In this document: positions 5,014-6,521 of the stretch, piece after piece
Numbering within the stretch: position 1 is the first letter of the stretch
Layout of the letters: every line of letters begins with the position of its first letter
From: RYN-428 sp035648595
Lineage (GTDB): Bacteria > Planctomycetota > Phycisphaerae > Tepidisphaerales > Tepidisphaeraceae
Direction of reading: 5' to 3'
Length of the DNA: 6,521 nucleotides
Assembly (NCBI GenBank): GCA_035648595.1
Contig: DASRLH010000426.1
Span: 1-6,521, forward strand
Program-made: the position numbers and the translations under genes
Notes under the pieces: generated by a model
Told to the model about the DNA's origin: nothing
Databases searched by the model: none
What the model saw: the letters and a program-made list of their open reading frames with translations, nothing else

Positions 5014-5501
5014 AACATCACCGGTCGTCCCAGCTTTCGGCGGAGCACTTGAATCTGCCCCACATGCATTGCCGCGTGGCTTGGGATGAAGGCGACCATG
5101 TGCCCCACGGTCGCCGCCATTCGGCGCATGCGTTCGGGGCCCGGCTTCTCGAGGTCGGCGGGCGTCAGTGTTTTGGCCCAGGCGATTGTCGCCGCCCGCA
5201 TCTTCATCAGCGCGTTGAGGATTTCTTCCTTGCTGGCAAACGCCTTGGGATCATCCGACTTGGCGGTTTCCTTGCTGAATTTCTCGACGAAGCCGGCCGG
5301 CAGGTCGGCGGCCGCGCCGGGATTGATCGCGTGCACCATCGACCGCTCCGAGCAAGCCAGGTGTCCCAGTTGCCAGGCGGCGTGATTGGCGCCGGGCACT
5401 GGCCGGATCAGCATCTCCTGCTCGCTCAAATCCGCCACGGTGGCTTTGAGCATTTCCATATTGCCGGCCAGCACATCGGTTAACGCATCCATCATTGGCA
5501 T
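5010..5501 (-). CDS. DinB-like (DinB_2) four-helix metal-binding protein
   Basis: This 163-residue protein reads as four helices of the DinB/YfiT-like superfamily: helix 1 near 4-30, 'HAAWQLGHLACSERSMV' at 40-56, a helix near 90-112, and 'GHMVAFIPSHAAMHVGQIQV' at 133-152. His47 and the pair His142/His146 form the typical metal-binding triad. Relatives include thiol-dependent transferases (bacillithiol, mycothiol) and damage-inducible proteins of unknown function, so the substrate cannot be given. The ATG at 5501 is chosen because AAGGAG (complement of 5508-5513) lies six bases upstream; a longer frame up to 5570 has an unrelated, Pro/Arg-rich N-terminus. The gene is convergent with the enolase gene, the stops overlapping at 5010-5013. 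It lies 87 bases downstream of the lectin gene on the same strand and could share its transcript. I see no signal peptide, so it is probably cytoplasmic. Confidence 0.88.
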   Translation of the reverse strand: MPMMDALTDVLAGNMEMLKATVADLSEQEMLIRPVPGANHAAWQLGHLACSERSMVHAINPGAAADLPAGFVEKFSKETAKSDDPKAFASKEEILNALMKMRAATIAWAKTLTPADLEKPGPERMRRMAATVGHMVAFIPSHAAMHVGQIQVLRRKLGRPVMF

Positions 5502-5588
5502 TGGGGTCTCCTTGGTTAATACCACTGATTCTGGGGAACCGCGTGGGGAATGCAAGCGCTGCGGTGGCAACGGAGTTTGCGAGGGCCG

Positions 5589-6443
5589 TCATCGATCCCA
5601 TTCGCAGGCGAAGAAATGGAACATGTGGTTGTCATTCCAGCCGTCATCTTTTTGGATGGACATATAGTTCTCATTGATGCCGCCATCGGGTTGGCCGGAA
5701 TGCCAGCCGTCGGTGAGTACTTTCGAGCCGTCCGCCCAGCGCCAGTCTCCTTCGTGCCCCTCGTCGGTGGCGCCGATCCAGACGTCGTCGGCTTGGCCGC
5801 GACAAAGCTCATTGAGCGGTCGGACGATCGCCTCCATTTTCGGGTATGGAAGGTGCCCGCCCATCCATCGGCAGCGGCGCTGCGCCGCCTGCCAGGGCAT
5901 CTTCTCCTCGAATACGCGGTAGTGATGGCCTTGCAGGATCACCGCGTCGGCGGGCATCGCCTCGATCGGCGGCCCAGATGCATTGCCGGCGGCATCAATT
6001 GGATCATGCCAGAAGGCTGATGGCGGAATCACCACCTTGGCGCTCGATCCCGGCCCGGTCCATGACAAGATCAGATACGCACTGCCGCTGACTTGCCCGT
6101 AGCAAATAACCATCGATTGCAGGGCGCCGGTTAAGTTCACATCGGCCTGATATTCAGAGCTGCCCGCGCCCCACTTGTCAAACACCATTTTCCCATCAAT
6201 CTCAACGTAGAGCGCATCGTCCACATGCGCTGCCAATTTGTATCTTCCCGCGCGCGGCGCTTTGATCCAGCCGCTCCAGCAGATCGAGAAGTTGTCGTGG
6301 CCGACGGAGGGGTCGGGCAGGTCGTGGAGTTTCCATTCGAAATTGATTTGCGGATCGATTCGCGTCCGTCGGAAGCGCAGGAAATCGGTAATGCCGTTCG
6401 GCTCGCCGGTTGCTTTATTATATGCTGGGCACGAGTATGGGGT
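5589..6443 (-). CDS. PA14 plus C-type-lectin domain protein, 5' end broken or incomplete
   Basis: The minus-strand frame is open from 6443 down to the TGA at 5589 (284 codons). Residues about 8-130 read as a PA14 domain: 'TRIDPQINFEW', 'DNFSICWSGWI', 'DDALYVEIDGK' near 75-85 and 'VFDKW' near 87-91. A linker leads to a C-type-lectin-like domain at about 172-284 with 'WIGATDEG' at 222-229, 'GDWRWADGS' near 232-240, a QPD motif at 251-253, WND at 269-271 and Cys191/Cys280 placed for the outer disulfide. QPD with WND is the galactose-type calcium-site pattern in animal lectins. Such planctomycete proteins are usually exported and presumed to bind carbohydrate. There is no ATG, GTG or TTG between the in-frame stop at 6444-6446 and a TTG at 6236, yet PA14 homology runs well upstream of 6236, so starting there would cut the domain. 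A frameshift near 6420-6445, a sequence error or pseudogenisation is likely, with the true start beyond the window. The lectin part is secure. Confidence 0.75.
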   Translation of the reverse strand, partial: TPYSCPAYNKATGEPNGITDFLRFRRTRIDPQINFEWKLHDLPDPSVGHDNFSICWSGWIKAPRAGRYKLAAHVDDALYVEIDGKMVFDKWGAGSSEYQADVNLTGALQSMVICYGQVSGSAYLILSWTGPGSSAKVVIPPSAFWHDPIDAAGNASGPPIEAMPADAVILQGHHYRVFEEKMPWQAAQRRCRWMGGHLPYPKMEAIVRPLNELCRGQADDVWIGATDEGHEGDWRWADGSKVLTDGWHSGQPDGGINENYMSIQKDDGWNDNHMFHFFACEWDR

Positions 6444-6521
6444 TCAGGCGCGAGGTGGTTGCACGGGCCCCAGGCGCCAGCGCCTTGGAAGGGGGCGAAT
6501 AGCGCGCAGCATCAAAGCGGA

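Noticed and set aside
5502..5570. 23-residue N-terminal extension of the DinB-like protein
   Set aside because: The extension is unlike the family, and AAGGAG is correctly placed for the ATG at 5501.

Overview
The window looks like chromosomal DNA from a GC-rich planctomycete, probably of the Phycisphaerae type. The strongest pointers are a prepilin-like protein with a GFTLVE leader and the 'GQNVLYGD.HVEWQTNPF' C-terminal signature that recurs in that group, a PA14 plus C-type-lectin protein, and an FHA protein. Shine-Dalgarno sites of the AAGGAG type precede several genes. This assignment rests on family recognition, not on a database search.

Layout. Positions 1-388 (minus strand) hold the 5' part of an FHA-domain gene. 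It runs into a perfect 121-bp inverted repeat (1-121 against 251-371) that begins at the first base of the window. From 122 down to 1 the frame is an antisense copy of the gene's own start, so this end looks like a fold-back at a contig edge and the real C-terminus is missing. coaD (476-1015, plus) is divergent from it. A 522-bp gene-free stretch follows, with a weak terminator, a TTGACA -35 box, short direct repeats and two GC-rich hairpins. It leads into the prepilin-like gene (1538-2455, plus), which is closed by two tandem hairpins. Next come a zinc-independent quinone-oxidoreductase-type MDR enzyme (2580-3617, plus) and a divergent enolase (3757-5013, plus, TTG start). An inverted pair of the dispersed 'TTCACCGCNGAGACGCAGAGA' repeat sits between them, one copy lying inside the 3' end of the oxidoreductase gene. 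On the minus strand are a DinB-like protein (5010-5501), whose stop overlaps that of the enolase, and a PA14/C-type-lectin gene (5589-6443) whose 5' end cannot be completed in one frame.

The genes do not form one pathway. CoaD (coenzyme A synthesis) and enolase (glycolysis or an enolase-like reaction) are metabolic; the prepilin-like and lectin proteins are probably envelope-associated or exported; the MDR and DinB proteins are of unassigned substrate. Spacing suggests mostly single-gene transcription units, with a possible lectin-DinB pair. I see no CRISPR array, tRNA, rRNA, transposase or phage gene. The most notable points are the enolase that lacks the conserved active-site His, the edge inverted repeat, the repeat-derived oxidoreductase tail, the long structured leader of the prepilin-like gene, and the broken 5' end of the lectin gene.
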